Origin: Nitrososphaerota archaeon
GTDB taxonomy: Archaea > Thermoproteota > Nitrososphaeria > Nitrososphaerales > UBA183
Direction of reading: 5' to 3'
Assembly: GCA_027886925.1 (NCBI GenBank)
Contig: JAPCJN010000077.1
Location: forward strand, 1 to 10,587
DNA: 10,587 nucleotides
The notes under the pieces were generated by a model, which saw only the letters and a program-made list of their open reading frames with translations, had not been told where the DNA came from and did not search any database. Of this stretch, positions 1 through 6,884 are shown in pieces (positions within the stretch are counted from its first letter, which is position 1; each line of letters opens with the position of its first letter). The translations under genes and the position numbers were made by a program.

Positions 1-717
1 ACCCACCTTCACGCATATCGCGACGACTACCAGCAATCCGATGACGATTCCGTCAAGGCCGGCAGATGGCCAGAAGACCTGAAGGTTCATCGATCCAAGG
101 TTGTTCTGTAACATCAATATGTTGCCCTCCGAATGAGCGGTCCCAAGACCGAACAAGTCGAGGACTCCAGCGACTACCTGGAGGACGGGGGGTACCACGT
201 AACCGAAAGGACCGAGTGTATTCTCTGGGAGGATCACATCTATGAAGAGAAAGGAGGCCATCCCGACGGTGTAGATGAGGGGGGTTATCGTCTTGGGGCC
301 CGAGTCGAGAAGCAGCAGGACTACAAGAAAGACCGACGTCACGGTGTAGTCGATGCCCCAAATCCAACTGTATTGGAGTATCGTCGGGTTGATGCCGAGG
401 CCGGTCCCGACAGAGACCAGATCTTTCACGATCGCGGGCTGGGCGACGGTGAAATAGTATGCCCCGGCCGCCGCAACGCAGACCCACCCGATGAGCGCCC
501 TACGTCTTCCAGCGACCGGCGCGAGCGACCGCCTTCCAGCCTCGAGGACGACCAACGGAACTATCGCCAGCATGGCCGACCTCCCCTGGTTCCATGAGCG
601 AGTGAAGCTGTATGGGTCGGCGACGAACGCCAGCACGACCAGGATGGCGAAAAACGCGAGGTACGGAGTACTGATCGCCCTCTCCCCCAGCTTTGCAAGC
701 CCGTTGCCCGATCTCAT
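1..717 (-). CDS. Archaeosortase/exosortase-like multi-pass membrane protein, 3' end cut by the window edge
   Basis: An open minus-strand frame starts with ATG at 717 and runs through the left edge, giving 239 codons with no stop. The protein is very hydrophobic, with likely membrane segments near residues 17-33, 48-60, 75-92, 126-138, 145-163, 173-190 and 222-236. Residues 213-223 read QVFWPSAGLDG, which resembles the active-site segment of archaeosortases and exosortases (a Cys-Ala-Gly or Cys-Ser-Gly motif before a membrane helix). Those enzymes are membrane transpeptidase-like proteases that cut C-terminal sorting tails of surface proteins. Here the expected cysteine is Ser218 (codon at 64-66). 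The Arg and second Arg/His active-site positions would lie beyond the edge, so they cannot be checked. It is transcribed divergently from pyrB. The family call rests on this motif plus topology; an unrelated membrane protein remains possible. That the region codes is much more certain than what it codes for. Confidence 0.6.
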   Translation of the reverse strand, partial: MRSGNGLAKLGERAISTPYLAFFAILVVLAFVADPYSFTRSWNQGRSAMLAIVPLVVLEAGRRSLAPVAGRRRALIGWVCVAAAGAYYFTVAQPAIVKDLVSVGTGLGINPTILQYSWIWGIDYTVTSVFLVVLLLLDSGPKTITPLIYTVGMASFLFIDVILPENTLGPFGYVVPPVLQVVAGVLDLFGLGTAHSEGNILMLQNNLGSMNLQVFWPSAGLDGIVIGLLVVVAICVKVG

Positions 718-779
718 GCTCCGAACTCCCGGCCGCCAGGGTTAACAGAACAGCGCAAATTCAGCGTGCATCGGCCATC

Positions 780-796
780 CGCATTATTAATATGCG
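780..796. promoter_or_regulatory. Palindromic TATA-like element in the divergent pyrB / membrane-protein spacer
   Basis: The sequence CGCATTATTAATATGCG has 5-base inverted arms (CGCAT/ATGCG) around an AT core that is itself nearly symmetrical. It is the only strongly AT-rich patch in the 110-base spacer. Placed as a TATA box it predicts a pyrB transcript start near 812-816, giving a short leader before the ATG at 828. Being symmetrical it could also serve the minus-strand gene starting at 717. Promoter function is inferred from position and composition only. Confidence 0.5.
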
Positions 797-827
797 TGGG
801 GTGGGTGAGTCGCATGGTGCTGATGCG

Positions 828-1760
828 ATGAGCAAGGGTGCCTGGAAAGGCAGGGACGTCATCAGCATTCTGGACTTTTCCAGGTCCGACCTCGAGTCGC
901 TTTTCGTGCAGGCCGACGAGTTCGCTGGTCCTCCAAAGCCTCGAAACGACCTGTCTGACCACATAATCGCTACTGCATTCTTCGAGCCAAGCACAAGGAC
1001 CAGGCTGAGTTTCGCGACCGCCGCGCTTAGGCTCGGGGCGAAGGTCGTGGACTTGTCGCCGGACGTCTCTTCCATCCAAAAGGGAGAGAGCCTACACGAC
1101 ACCACGATGATGCTGGAGGGATACTCCGATTTGATCGTGATGAGACACCCTTCAGAGGGCGCGGCGCTACTCGCCGCTGAAATCAGCTCGGTTCCGGTGA
1201 TAAACGGAGGCGACGGCTCGCAGCACCACCCGTCGCAGGCGATGCTCGACCTCTTCACCGTGCGCAGGTTGAAGGGACGCGTAGACGGGTTGACCTACGC
1301 GGTCCTCGGGGACAACAGGTACGCAAGGAGCGCCACCTCGTTCCTCTATGGTCTCACGAAGTTCAAGCCGAAGATCGTCTACATCGTCTCGCCCGAGTCG
1401 CTCCGACCTAGAGACGAGATCCTCAAGAGGCTCAAGGAGCTGGGCCTGCGCTTCGAGCTGCGCTCAGACCTGGAGCAGGTAATCGCGAAGACAGACGTGG
1501 TATACCTGACACGAATCCAAAAGGAGAGGTTTCCAGACCCTAACGAGTACGAGAAGGTCAAAGGCAGCTACAAGCTAACGAAGGAAGTCCTCTCGAAAGC
1601 GAAGAGCGGCTGCATCGTGCTCCATCCTCTCCCGCGGGCGAGCGAGCTGCCATACGAGGTCGATTCCTTGAAGGTCGCCGCGTACATGACCCAAGCCCAT
1701 CTTGGCGTCCCGCTCAGGATGGCGCTCCTCCTGAAGGTCTTAGGCGGAGGGCGAGCGTAA
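828..1760 (+). CDS. pyrB: Aspartate carbamoyltransferase, catalytic subunit
   Basis: This enzyme joins carbamoyl phosphate and L-aspartate to give N-carbamoyl-aspartate, the first committed step of pyrimidine synthesis, in the cytosol. The 310-residue protein has the full set of ATCase motifs: the carbamoyl-phosphate loop STRTR (55-59), the Ser82 and Lys85 segment ending KGES, Arg106, HPSQ (134-137), Arg167, the aspartate-loop TRIQ (228-231) and HPLPR (266-270). With the ATG at 828, residues His134, Gln137, Arg167, Arg229 and Gln231 carry the same numbers as in the E. coli enzyme, which is why I chose it over in-frame starts at 693 and 792. The 828 start also leaves room for the TATA-like element at 780-796. 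The stop is 5 bases before pyrI, so the pair is surely one operon. Length is normal and no residue is missing. Confidence 0.97.
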   Translation: MSKGAWKGRDVISILDFSRSDLESLFVQADEFAGPPKPRNDLSDHIIATAFFEPSTRTRLSFATAALRLGAKVVDLSPDVSSIQKGESLHDTTMMLEGYSDLIVMRHPSEGAALLAAEISSVPVINGGDGSQHHPSQAMLDLFTVRRLKGRVDGLTYAVLGDNRYARSATSFLYGLTKFKPKIVYIVSPESLRPRDEILKRLKELGLRFELRSDLEQVIAKTDVVYLTRIQKERFPDPNEYEKVKGSYKLTKEVLSKAKSGCIVLHPLPRASELPYEVDSLKVAAYMTQAHLGVPLRMALLLKVLGGGRA

Positions 1761-1765
1761 TCGGC

Positions 1766-2281
1766 ATGGCCGCGACGAAGAGCAAGGTCGGGCAGGTCCC
1801 CGATGGGGGCGACAGCGAGAAAACGATGCTGGTAAGGAAGATACCAGATGGCACAGTGATTGACCACGTCGCCTCCGGGAAGGCGCTGTCGGTACTGCGG
1901 CTCCTCGGCAAGCCTCAGGAGAACGGGTTCACCATCGCGCTGGTGATGAATGTGACCAGCTCCAAAATGGGCAGGAAGGACATCCTCAAGGTCGAGGGCA
2001 TGGAGATATCGCAAGAGCAGGTCCAGCGCCTGGCCCTGATCGCTCCGCAGGCCAGCGTGAACATAGTTCGCTCATACAAGGTCGTTGCGAAGAGGAACGT
2101 CATCCCTCCTCGCACCCTCCGGGCGGTTTTGAGCTGCACCGCCACGACTTGTGTCTCCGTGCGGGAGAAGGACTCGGCGCCCTCAATTTTCTTCCTCTCG
2201 AGCAAATCTCCTCTCAGGTATCGGTGCAAATACTGCGGCAGGGAGGTCGACGAGAAGGAAATATCGTCGCAATTAGGCTAG
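1766..2281 (+). CDS. pyrI: Aspartate carbamoyltransferase, regulatory (zinc) subunit
   Basis: PyrI forms the allosteric dimers that link PyrB trimers into the ATCase holoenzyme and bind nucleotide effectors. The allosteric domain opens with the family motif GTVIDH (residues 29-34), followed by an SKMGRKD segment. The C-terminal zinc domain has the four cysteines Cys124, Cys129, Cys154 and Cys157 (C-x4-C-x24-C-x2-C), very close to the E. coli spacing. Counted from 1766 the protein has 171 residues, about 20 more than usual. An in-frame ATG at 1826 gives 151 residues, close to the family length, and may be the true start. In favour of 1766 are its position just 5 bases after the pyrB stop and a purine-rich GGAGGG stretch upstream at 1745-1750. 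Function is very secure; the start is not. Confidence 0.95.
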   Translation: MAATKSKVGQVPDGGDSEKTMLVRKIPDGTVIDHVASGKALSVLRLLGKPQENGFTIALVMNVTSSKMGRKDILKVEGMEISQEQVQRLALIAPQASVNIVRSYKVVAKRNVIPPRTLRAVLSCTATTCVSVREKDSAPSIFFLSSKSPLRYRCKYCGREVDEKEISSQLG

Positions 2282-2303
2282 ATGAGTCGCTGATCAATCG
2301 ATT

Positions 2304-2308
2304 GGTGA
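2304..2308 (+). promoter_or_regulatory. Shine-Dalgarno site deciding the TTG start of the Nudix gene
   Basis: GGTGA matches the archaeal anti-Shine-Dalgarno complement and lies 10 bases before a TTG at 2319. No ATG or GTG occurs in frame before the conserved first beta strand of the Nudix fold, so this site is what makes the TTG credible as the start. Confidence 0.6.
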
Positions 2309-2318
2309 GTCGCACGAT

Positions 2319-2783
2319 TTGAAAACGAGGATTTTCACCACGGGGGTGGTCTTGGACGGAGGGAAACTGTTGATCCTGAAAAGAAAGGCGGACGACGACA
2401 CCTACCCAGAATTCTGGGACTGTGTCGGCGGGCACTTTGAGAAGGGGGAGTCCGCGGAGGAATGCATGCTCAGGGAGGCGAGGGAGGAAACCGGCCAGAG
2501 CATGAAGATAGTCAGGGGCGGGCCGCTGATCGAGTTTCTTGACCGGTATGGAAGGGCGGTCGCGATCCCGTTCATCCTCAAGCCGGACCCCAAGAGGAAG
2601 ATCGTGGTCTCAGAGCACTCCGAGTCGAAGTGGATTCCCTTGAACGCGGCGAAAAGCTATGAGATTGTCCCTGACCTGGCAAAGGCCCTCGAAGCGTTCG
2701 GCCTCGATAAGGCCGAAAAGCCGCGCTCGAAAGAGAGCAGCAGGAGGGTGAGGGCAGTAGGCAGCAAGCCAGTTCGTAGTTAG
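2319..2783 (+). CDS. Nudix hydrolase (nucleoside diphosphate-linked pyrophosphohydrolase)
   Basis: Nudix enzymes cleave nucleoside diphosphates linked to another group, using divalent metal held by the Nudix box. The box is complete in residues 38-59: Gly38, Glu44, then Arg52-Glu53 and the metal-binding pair Glu56-Glu57 before Thr58-Gly59. The first strand (residues 5-12) and the LILKRK segment (18-23) are typical of MutT/NUDT-like small proteins. The substrate (8-oxo-dGTP, ADP-ribose, NTP or other) cannot be read from the sequence. The 154-residue protein ends in a basic, Ser/Arg/Lys-rich tail of about 25 residues (from about 130) that lies outside the fold and looks disordered. It starts 37 bases after the pyrI stop on the same strand, so it is probably part of the pyrBI transcript. 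The TTG start is supported by the GGTGA at 2304-2308. Confidence 0.88.
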   Translation: MKTRIFTTGVVLDGGKLLILKRKADDDTYPEFWDCVGGHFEKGESAEECMLREAREETGQSMKIVRGGPLIEFLDRYGRAVAIPFILKPDPKRKIVVSEHSESKWIPLNAAKSYEIVPDLAKALEAFGLDKAEKPRSKESSRRVRAVGSKPVRS

Positions 2784-2801
2784 TCAGTTAATCAGTTAGG
2801 C
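2778..2801 (+). repeat. Three near-tandem 8-base units at the end of the Nudix gene
   Basis: AGTTAGTC, AGTTAATC and AGTTAGGC follow one another without gaps, differing only in bases 6 and 7. The first unit contains the Nudix stop codon (TAG, 2781-2783). The later units add TAA (2789-2791) and TAG (2797-2799), so all three plus-strand frames are closed within 19 bases. It may simply be a short slippage product; a role in ending translation or transcription is a guess. Confidence 0.6.
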
Positions 2802-2817
2802 CATCATTTCTCGGAAA

Positions 2818-2860
2818 CGAAAGCATACCTATTAGAACTCGAGCACCAATGTCGATTGGT
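2818..2860 (+). promoter_or_regulatory. ppdK promoter region with inverted repeat (operator candidate)
   Basis: The 90-base spacer before ppdK holds a purine-rich CGAAA (2818-2822), a weak AT-rich element around 2823-2835 that could be BRE/TATA, and then a perfect 6-base inverted repeat ACCAAT-gtcg-ATTGGT at 2845-2860. If the AT-rich patch is the TATA box, the transcript would start near 2855, on top of the repeat. That is a classic place for a repressor site, or the repeat could form a small 5' hairpin. The repeat is seen directly; promoter and operator roles are inferred. Confidence 0.45.
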
Positions 2861-2873
2861 CTGAGCTTAGAAC

Positions 2874-5534
2874 ATGGATTTGGACCAGAAGCGAATTTAT
2901 TTCTTCGACGAAGGCGTCACTGACAAAGGCCTTCTCGGCGGGAAGGGCGCAGGCCTGAGCGAGATGACCTCGCTTGGTCTCCCGGTCCCTCCCGGATTCG
3001 TCATCGGGACCTCTGTGTGTGAGGAATTCTATGCAAACGGCGAGAAGCTGCCTCCCGGGATCCTAGAATCGGTCCTGGATGCGATGACGGCGGTCGAGCA
3101 GAGGACGGGGAAAAGGTTCGGCGACCAGTCCAACCCCCTTCTCATCGCCGTTCGCTCCGGCTCGGCAATCTCGATGCCGGGGATGATGGACACAATTCTT
3201 AACCTCGGGCTGAACGACAGTACCGTTCTCGGCCTCGCCGACCTGACCTCCAACCCGAGGTTCGCGTGGGACACCTACCGGAGGTTCATCCAGCTGTTCG
3301 GCACGGTAGTCTTCGATATAGGCGACGAGCATTTTTCACAGGTCCTTGAAGCTGAGAAGGCTCGTCGGGGAGTGCGTCAGGACCATGAACTCGACGCCGA
3401 GTCGATGAAGCAGGTTGCGGAGTCGATGATAGAGATATGCAGACGAGAGGGTAGACCCCTTCCCCAGGACCCGAAGGAGCAGCTGGGACGCGCCGTCGAG
3501 GCGGTTTTCAAGAGTTGGAACGGTAAGAGGGCGATCGAGTACAGGAAGCAATACAGGATCACCCCCGAGATGGCCAAGGGGACCGCGGTGACCATCGTCT
3601 CGATGGTCTTCGGGAACATGGGAGATGACAGCGCCACAGGCGTCGTTTTCACGAGGGACCCGTCTACGGGGGCCCCTGGGCTCTACGGTGACTACCTGCA
3701 AGACGCCCAGGGCGAGGACGTGGTCGCGGGAAAGAGGACGCCCAGGCCGATCTCTGACATGAGGAAGGAGACGCCTCGGGTCTACTCGGAACTTGAGAAA
3801 TGCGCCTTGACGCTCGAGAGGCACTTCCGCGAAGCCCAGGACGTAGAGTTCACCGTTGAGCGAGGCACCCTCTATCTCCTGCAGACAAGAGGCGCCAAGA
3901 TGGGGCCCGGCGCGACCGCAACGGTGGCGGTCGACATGGCGAAGGAGGGGATGATAACGAAGGACGAGGCAATCCTCCGCGTCTCCCCAGAGCAGATCGA
4001 GGCTCTGCTGCATAGGAGGGTCGACCCGAAAAACAATGAAAGACCGATGGCGACCGGAGTCCCAGCCGCACCTGGGGCTGCGTCGGGAAAGGCGGTCTTC
4101 GACGCCGACACGGCCGTGGAATGGACCAAAAAAGGCGAGAAGGTAATCTTGGTGAGGGAAGAGACCAAGCCCGAGGACGTCCACGGGTTCTTTGCCGCGG
4201 TCGGCGTCCTGACGAGCAGGGGAGGGAAGACCTCTCACGCGGCGGTGGTGGCGAGGGGAATCGGGAAGCCATGCATAGTCGGCTGCTCGTCGATCGTTAT
4301 CTACCGACAATCGAAGATGCTGGTGGTAGACGGCAGGGAGGTTAAGCAGGGTGACACGATCACCATCGACGGCAGCACGGGGCAGGTCTTCCCTGGAGAG
4401 GTGAAGCTGGTGCAGCCAGAGATCACGAACGAAGTCTACGAGCTCCTTTCTTGGGCTGACGATGTGAGAAAACTCGGCATCATGGCAAATGCTGACACCC
4501 CGCAAGCGGCAGCCTCCGCGCGGAAGATGGGCGCTGAGGGGATAGGTCTTGCAAGGACCGAGAGGATGTTCAACGCAGAGGATAGGCTTCCTATCGTCGT
4601 CTCGATGATCATGGCCTCAACGCTCGAAGAGCGACTACACTATCTTGACAAGCTGCGACCCCTACAGAAGGGTGACTTCAAGAAGATTTTGAAAGAGATG
4701 CAGGGGATGCCCGTGATCATCAGGCTGCTCGACCCTCCGCTGCACGAATTCCTTCCAAGATTGGAGGACCTGATTGTGGAGGTTGACAGGCTCCACCGCC
4801 ACGGGGAAGAGAAGGAGCTGGTCCGCGCGAAGAGGATGCTCGACAAGGTGAGGCAGCTTGCGGAGGCGAACCCGATGCTAGGCCACAGGGGTGTCAGGCT
4901 GGGCATAACCAACCCCGAGATCTACGAGATGCAAATCACGGCCGTCATGGAGGCCGCTGCCGAGCTGATCAAAGAAGGAGTGGAAGTGAAGCCGAAAATA
5001 ATGACTCCCCAGGTCGCCTCATATCAGGAGGTAAGGGCCGTCAAGGAGCAGTTCGAGAGGATAAAGAAGGGAATCGAGTCACTGAATGCGATGACCCTGG
5101 ACATAAGTTTCGGCACGATGATCGAGACCGTGAGGGCGGTTCTCGACGCCGACGAGATCGCAGAGTACGCGGAGTTCTTCTCTTTCGGGACGAACGACCT
5201 CAGCCAGGCCACATTCAGCTTCAGCAGAGAGGATGCGGAGGCGAAGTTCCTTCCTTTTTACCTGGAAAACGACATCCTACCAGAGAACCCATTCGAGACC
5301 CTTGATGAGAAGGGAGTCGGGAAGCTGATCAAGATGGCCGTCGAATCGGGGAGAGCGACACGTCCTTCCTTGGAGATAGGTATCTGCGGAGAGCACGGAG
5401 GCGACCCGAGGTCCATATACCTGTGCCACAAGGCCGGCCTTGATTATGTCTCAGCATCCCCGTTCCGCGTTCCCGTTGCGAGGTTGGCGGCGGCGCGGGT
5501 CTCGATTCTCGAGAAGAACGGACTCGCGAAGTGA
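2874..5534 (+). CDS. ppdK: Pyruvate phosphate dikinase
   Basis: PPDK interconverts pyruvate + ATP + phosphate and phosphoenolpyruvate + AMP + pyrophosphate in the cytosol, serving gluconeogenesis or a reversible glycolysis. The 886-residue protein is full length. The N-terminal ATP-grasp domain has the GGKGAG loop (22-27, Lys24) and a GSAISMPGMMDT segment near residue 100. The swivelling phosphohistidine domain carries TSHAAV with catalytic His455. The C-terminal TIM barrel has Arg561, Arg617 (LLDPPLHEF follows), Glu751, FGTND with Asn774, and GICGEHGGDP with the general-acid Cys838. His455, Arg561 and Arg617 even share the numbering of the Clostridium symbiosum enzyme; the later residues are shifted by six or seven. 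No regulatory kinase gene for PPDK is visible nearby. It has its own upstream spacer with a likely promoter. Its last 84 bases overlap the end of the convergent glycosyltransferase gene. Confidence 0.97.
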   Translation: MDLDQKRIYFFDEGVTDKGLLGGKGAGLSEMTSLGLPVPPGFVIGTSVCEEFYANGEKLPPGILESVLDAMTAVEQRTGKRFGDQSNPLLIAVRSGSAISMPGMMDTILNLGLNDSTVLGLADLTSNPRFAWDTYRRFIQLFGTVVFDIGDEHFSQVLEAEKARRGVRQDHELDAESMKQVAESMIEICRREGRPLPQDPKEQLGRAVEAVFKSWNGKRAIEYRKQYRITPEMAKGTAVTIVSMVFGNMGDDSATGVVFTRDPSTGAPGLYGDYLQDAQGEDVVAGKRTPRPISDMRKETPRVYSELEKCALTLERHFREAQDVEFTVERGTLYLLQTRGAKMGPGATATVAVDMAKEGMITKDEAILRVSPEQIEALLHRRVDPKNNERPMATGVPAAPGAASGKAVFDADTAVEWTKKGEKVILVREETKPEDVHGFFAAVGVLTSRGGKTSHAAVVARGIGKPCIVGCSSIVIYRQSKMLVVDGREVKQGDTITIDGSTGQVFPGEVKLVQPEITNEVYELLSWADDVRKLGIMANADTPQAAASARKMGAEGIGLARTERMFNAEDRLPIVVSMIMASTLEERLHYLDKLRPLQKGDFKKILKEMQGMPVIIRLLDPPLHEFLPRLEDLIVEVDRLHRHGEEKELVRAKRMLDKVRQLAEANPMLGHRGVRLGITNPEIYEMQITAVMEAAAELIKEGVEVKPKIMTPQVASYQEVRAVKEQFERIKKGIESLNAMTLDISFGTMIETVRAVLDADEIAEYAEFFSFGTNDLSQATFSFSREDAEAKFLPFYLENDILPENPFETLDEKGVGKLIKMAVESGRATRPSLEIGICGEHGGDPRSIYLCHKAGLDYVSASPFRVPVARLAAARVSILEKNGLAK

Positions 5535-6833
5535 CGAGGTGAAGTGAGCGACGTCCGCTCCCGGAAACCTTCCGAGGACTTGCCCCATAGATCGGCTGTT
5601 TCCTTTGACCCGCTCTTTGAACAGGCCGTAGAAATAGTAGATGTTCAACACCCAGAAGCCCATAGCTTCCAAGAAGAGCAACGCGTTCCGCTCTGGGTTG
5701 AAAGCTGCGATGACGTTCGCCTCAACAGTCAGCGCCTGCGGAAAGACGGGCGCGACGTACCTCAGAAGTAGCACGTCGTTGGTCAAATGGAACATCATGA
5801 CCGCCGCGACCGACGCCACGAAGAGTTTCCTTCTCTGCGGACTCCACATCGCGATATCGATCAGCGCCAGGGCGAACAGGTACATGGCGTACTGCTCGTT
5901 GACCTGCCCTCTCAGCAGCAAGAATGCGAGCGTTATGAGGATGAGGGATTGGATGATTCCGCGCTCGGTGTCAAATCCGAACCACTTGTAGCCAAGGATG
6001 GTCGCGATCGCCACGGCAGCTATCCAGATGTAGCCAGCCCATGAGAAGAAACCTAGGGCGGAGTCAGGGACCGCGCCGATGTAGTTGAGGTAGAAGATGA
6101 TCTCCCATAGGGACAGGGACAGTCTTCCCGTCCCTAGTGTGCTCTGCAGGGTGCTTCCGAAGACAGAGAACGACCAGCCCGTGAGCCACACTATTAGGAG
6201 GCTCGATACGACCGGGATCCCCAGAGCTAGGGCGAGGTTCCTGAACGGCTTGGGCCCCCTCACCAGCGGGATTGTGTAAATGATCGGGATGGACTTTACG
6301 AATGTCGCGATGCCTGCCCACACCCCCCTGCGTGTCCCCGGCTGCGCCGCCAACGCCAAAACCACGAAGAGCACCGGGATGGAGTCGAACATCCCCCAGA
6401 TGCCTGAGAGCAGGATATTGAAAGGTGAGAAGAGCCATATCTTCAAGACTAAAGAGGCCTTGTCAGAGCCCCTCCTCTTCAGATACCGATACAGGAAGTA
6501 GGCGACCAAAACGTCGCAGATGATGATCGGTTGTTTTATCAAAAAATAATAGACGAGGGGGCTCGGCGAGCCGAGAAACGCATAGATCCCATACAGGCCT
6601 CCAAGGAGGAGAGGCCAGAACGGGAGATACGCGATCGCCGGAGCGCCCCCTGGGAAAAAGTCGTCGGCGAAGCTCACTCCGGGCGCAAAGGGGACGTACT
6701 GGTAGGGACTTGTCCCCCTCGCTACCCAGTAGCCTGTCCGGACCCAGAGCTCAAAGTCGTACGGGTGACCGGTCCAGAAGCTGAAAGCTTCTCGGACTAG
6801 GATCGCCAACACGAAGAGTGTTGCGATTTTCAT
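5451..6833 (-). CDS. GT-C-type multi-pass membrane glycosyltransferase (GT87/PIG-M-like)
   Basis: The 460-residue protein has about ten to twelve hydrophobic segments. Near the N-terminus, just after the first helix, is an acidic DFELW motif (residues 26-30), as expected for GT-C enzymes, whose first extracytoplasmic loop has a catalytic acidic pair. The segment LFSPFNILLSGIWGMFDSIP (about 134-153) resembles the conserved region of archaeal and bacterial mannosyltransferase-like GT87/DUF2029 proteins. Such enzymes transfer a sugar from a polyprenyl-phosphate donor outside the membrane, so a role in glycolipid or surface-protein glycosylation is likely. Donor and acceptor are unknown. The ATG at 6833 follows GGATAGG closely. 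The last 27 residues or so are hydrophilic, rich in Arg and Asn, and antisense to the conserved ppdK end; they look like read-through rather than a selected domain. It is the last gene of the minus-strand block. Confidence 0.85.
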   Translation of the reverse strand: MKIATLFVLAILVREAFSFWTGHPYDFELWVRTGYWVARGTSPYQYVPFAPGVSFADDFFPGGAPAIAYLPFWPLLLGGLYGIYAFLGSPSPLVYYFLIKQPIIICDVLVAYFLYRYLKRRGSDKASLVLKIWLFSPFNILLSGIWGMFDSIPVLFVVLALAAQPGTRRGVWAGIATFVKSIPIIYTIPLVRGPKPFRNLALALGIPVVSSLLIVWLTGWSFSVFGSTLQSTLGTGRLSLSLWEIIFYLNYIGAVPDSALGFFSWAGYIWIAAVAIATILGYKWFGFDTERGIIQSLILITLAFLLLRGQVNEQYAMYLFALALIDIAMWSPQRRKLFVASVAAVMMFHLTNDVLLLRYVAPVFPQALTVEANVIAAFNPERNALLFLEAMGFWVLNIYYFYGLFKERVKGNSRSMGQVLGRFPGADVAHFTSSLRESVLLENRDPRRRQPRNGNAERGC

Positions 6834-6884
6834 CCTATCCGCGCCTGACTCGCAATAAGGTCAGAGAAAGCAGCGATTCGCCCC

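Noticed and set aside
53..487. A 144-codon minus-strand frame starting MGLRCGGRG
   Set aside because: It is a shifted frame of the membrane-protein gene; only the frame starting at 717 gives alternating hydrophobic segments.
693..827. A longer pyrB start at 693 (45 extra residues)
   Set aside because: The extension crosses the likely promoter and the divergent gene's start, has no family resemblance, and would break the match to standard ATCase numbering.
3336..4505. A 389-codon minus-strand open frame inside ppdK
   Set aside because: It is exactly antisense to a perfectly conserved PPDK region, is rich in His, Arg and Pro with no recognisable motifs, and is explained by GC-rich codon bias.
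5445..5475. PPDK has VSASPFRVP where many PPDKs have VSCSPFRVP, apparently a lost catalytic cysteine
   Set aside because: The catalytic cysteine (Cys831 in C. symbiosum) is the one in GICGEHGGDP, present here as Cys838. The Cys in VSCSP is a different, non-essential position, so the enzyme should be active.
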